A stretch of DNA of 6,498 bases from a bacterium (Candidatus Gribaldobacteria) CG10_big_fil_rev_8_21_14_0_10_37_21 (GTDB taxonomy: Bacteria; Patescibacteriota; Minisyncoccia; Minisyncoccales; CG1-02-41-26): the NCBI GenBank assembly GCA_002773495.1, contig PFAX01000014.1, positions 31,431 through 37,928 on the forward strand, written 5' to 3'. Below are positions 5,417-6,498 of this stretch, in pieces (position 1 is the stretch's first letter; each line of letters starts with the position of its first letter). Position numbers and translations under genes: made by a program. The notes under the pieces were generated by a model. The model did not search any database. It was not told where the DNA came from and saw only the letters and a program-made list of their open reading frames with translations.

Positions 5417-5429
5417 TAAGGTGTAGTCG
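5392..5429. promoter_or_regulatory. Candidate operator: CGACTA…TAGTCG inverted repeat around the -10 box
   Basis: CGACTA (5392-5397) and TAGTCG (5424-5429) are reverse complements, 26 bases apart, flanking the TACAAT and overlapping the -35. An inverted repeat here would suit autorepression by the LexA part of the gene. The arms are only 6 bp, so this is suggestive rather than firm. Confidence 0.35.
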
Positions 5430-5480
5430 AAAATAAATAGAAAGTTAATAAAAAACTGATAACAACGCCCAGTTTAATGT

Positions 5481-6498
5481 ATGCTTACTAAGCGACAAAA
5501 ACAAACTTTTGATTTCATCTCCTCTTTTAAAAACAAAAAGGGTATTGCCCCATCTCTTGAAGAAATAAAAAAACACCTAAAAATATCTTCTGTTTCTACG
5601 GCTCACCACCATGTTAAAAAACTCCAAGAAGCTGGTTATTTACAAAAAGAATACAACCAACCAAGAGCAATGGCTACCATTGATAACAGGGCAACAATTA
5701 AAGTGCCGATAATTGGCGTAATCGCCGCCGGGCAACCGATTGAAGCAATTGAAACCCAAAACGAAACAATTACTATTTCAAGAGATGAGGTTGGAAAATA
5801 TGGCAAAAACTACGCTCTGCGGGTGCAAGGCAACAGCATGGTTGATGAGGGAATATTTGACGGTGATATTGTTGTTATTCGCCACCAACAGACAGCCGAC
5901 AACGGGCAAACTGTTGTCGCCATTATTGATGATAATGAAGCCACCCTCAAAAAGATTTACAGGGAAAAAAACCAAATTAGATTACAACCAGCCAACCCAA
6001 CGCTTTTTCCTATTTTTAGAAAAGAAGTTGAAATAAGGGGAATTGTGGTAAAAATTATTAGAAATTTAGAACAACAAATTGAAAAAGAGAAAGTTGCTGA
6101 TACTGAATTTCAAAGAAGAATTGACTATTCGTGGGATTTCAACGGTGCTAAAACTAAGCCCTATACGCACGGGCTTCACACTTACCCAGCCATGTTTATT
6201 CCTCAAGTAGCCAGGCGACTTCTTCTGTCTTATAGCAAAAATGGTGATGTTGTTTGTGACATCTTTTGCGGTTCAGGAACCGCCTTAATAGAAAGTAAGT
6301 TATTAGGGCGTAATTCTTTCGGAATCGACTTGAATCCTTTAGCTATATTTTTGGCTAAAGTTAAAACTACCCCGCTTAATCCCCTGCTTATTACAAAAGA
6401 GTATATTAAGCTTTTAACGAATATTGGTAAAATCCAAAATAAAGAAATTAAAAAACCAAACTTTAAAAACCTTGAATTCTGGTTTAAAGATAGTGTTA
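5481..6498 (+). CDS. LexA-like self-cleaving repressor fused to a DNA methyltransferase (3' end beyond window)
   Basis: One uninterrupted frame gives 339 residues and runs off the window. An in-frame TAA at 5475-5477 and the lack of another early Met fix the start at this ATG, which has no Shine-Dalgarno site. Residues 1-62 are a LexA-type winged helix-turn-helix (MLTKRQK, SLEEIKKHL, SSVSTAHHHVKKLQEAGYL). Residues 75-195 are the S24 peptidase domain: cleavage site A83-G84 (IAAGQP), nucleophile S119 (VQGNSMVDEG) and Lys K157 (ATLKKIY), numbering nearly identical to E. coli LexA (A84-G85, S119, K156). After a charged linker (about 195-215) comes a DNA methyltransferase. A motif-X-like segment THGLHTYPAMFIPQ (229-242) precedes motif I VVCDIFCGSGTAL (257-269), the AdoMet-binding loop, then FGIDLNPLA (280-288). 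The catalytic motif IV (DPPY-like) should lie downstream. Base modified and target are unknown. The likely role is a self-regulated or damage-responsive methyltransferase. Confidence 0.9.
   Translation, partial: MLTKRQKQTFDFISSFKNKKGIAPSLEEIKKHLKISSVSTAHHHVKKLQEAGYLQKEYNQPRAMATIDNRATIKVPIIGVIAAGQPIEAIETQNETITISRDEVGKYGKNYALRVQGNSMVDEGIFDGDIVVIRHQQTADNGQTVVAIIDDNEATLKKIYREKNQIRLQPANPTLFPIFRKEVEIRGIVVKIIRNLEQQIEKEKVADTEFQRRIDYSWDFNGAKTKPYTHGLHTYPAMFIPQVARRLLLSYSKNGDVVCDIFCGSGTALIESKLLGRNSFGIDLNPLAIFLAKVKTTPLNPLLITKEYIKLLTNIGKIQNKEIKKPNFKNLEFWFKDSV

Noticed and set aside
5477..5491. A four-codon open frame (ATG TAT GCT TAC TAA) overlapping the LexA-methyltransferase start
   Set aside because: Too short to support and it has no ribosome site. 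An overlapping ATG in AT-rich DNA is expected by chance.
5740..6036. A 98-codon plus-strand open frame inside the LexA-methyltransferase gene
   Set aside because: It lies in another frame across the S24 domain and has no recognisable domain. The true frame carries the LexA motifs and runs without a stop.

Overview
The window is AT-rich bacterial DNA with densely packed genes on both strands. The genes read with the standard bacterial code, and only some of them have a Shine-Dalgarno site. The short GIY-YIG nuclease ending in YLTG, a DUF4143 ATPase and the low G+C would fit a Patescibacteria/CPR-type genome. That placement is inference from gene style, because no taxonomic marker gene is present.

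Layout from left to right. A LexA-type self-cleaving repressor runs off the left edge on the minus strand. Just upstream of it, in the same direction, is an 89-residue GIY-YIG nuclease gene bracketed by an inverted repeat, so it looks like a small mobile unit. A gene-free stretch of about 450 bp follows. It holds a good leftward promoter, a stem-loop, two tandem copies of a 64-bp repeat, two perfect DnaA-box sequences and a good rightward promoter. That promoter drives an AAA_14/DUF4143 ATPase, whose 3' end overlaps a convergent HI0933-type flavoprotein gene by 8 bp. Upstream of the flavoprotein, also on the minus strand, is a HAD-family gene whose terminator hairpin lies inside its last codons. 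A divergent control region then separates it from a secreted carbohydrate-binding-like protein on the plus strand, which has distinctly higher G+C and a strong terminator of its own.

The most interesting object is at the right end. An open frame from 5481 to the window edge encodes a complete LexA-like protein (winged helix-turn-helix, Ala-Gly cleavage site, Ser/Lys dyad). It continues without a stop into a DNA methyltransferase with a DIFCGSGT motif I. I checked the frame line by line and found no stop and no frame slip. The fusion suggests a methyltransferase that is controlled by, or controls, a self-cleaving repressor. The first LexA copy is a clear relative of the fused one (23 of the first 40 residues identical), and the two lie at opposite ends of the window, transcribed outward. 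The left copy is cut by the window edge before its C-terminus, so whether it too carries a fused domain cannot be seen.

The middle genes (ATPase, flavoprotein, HAD, secreted protein) look like independent transcription units rather than one pathway.
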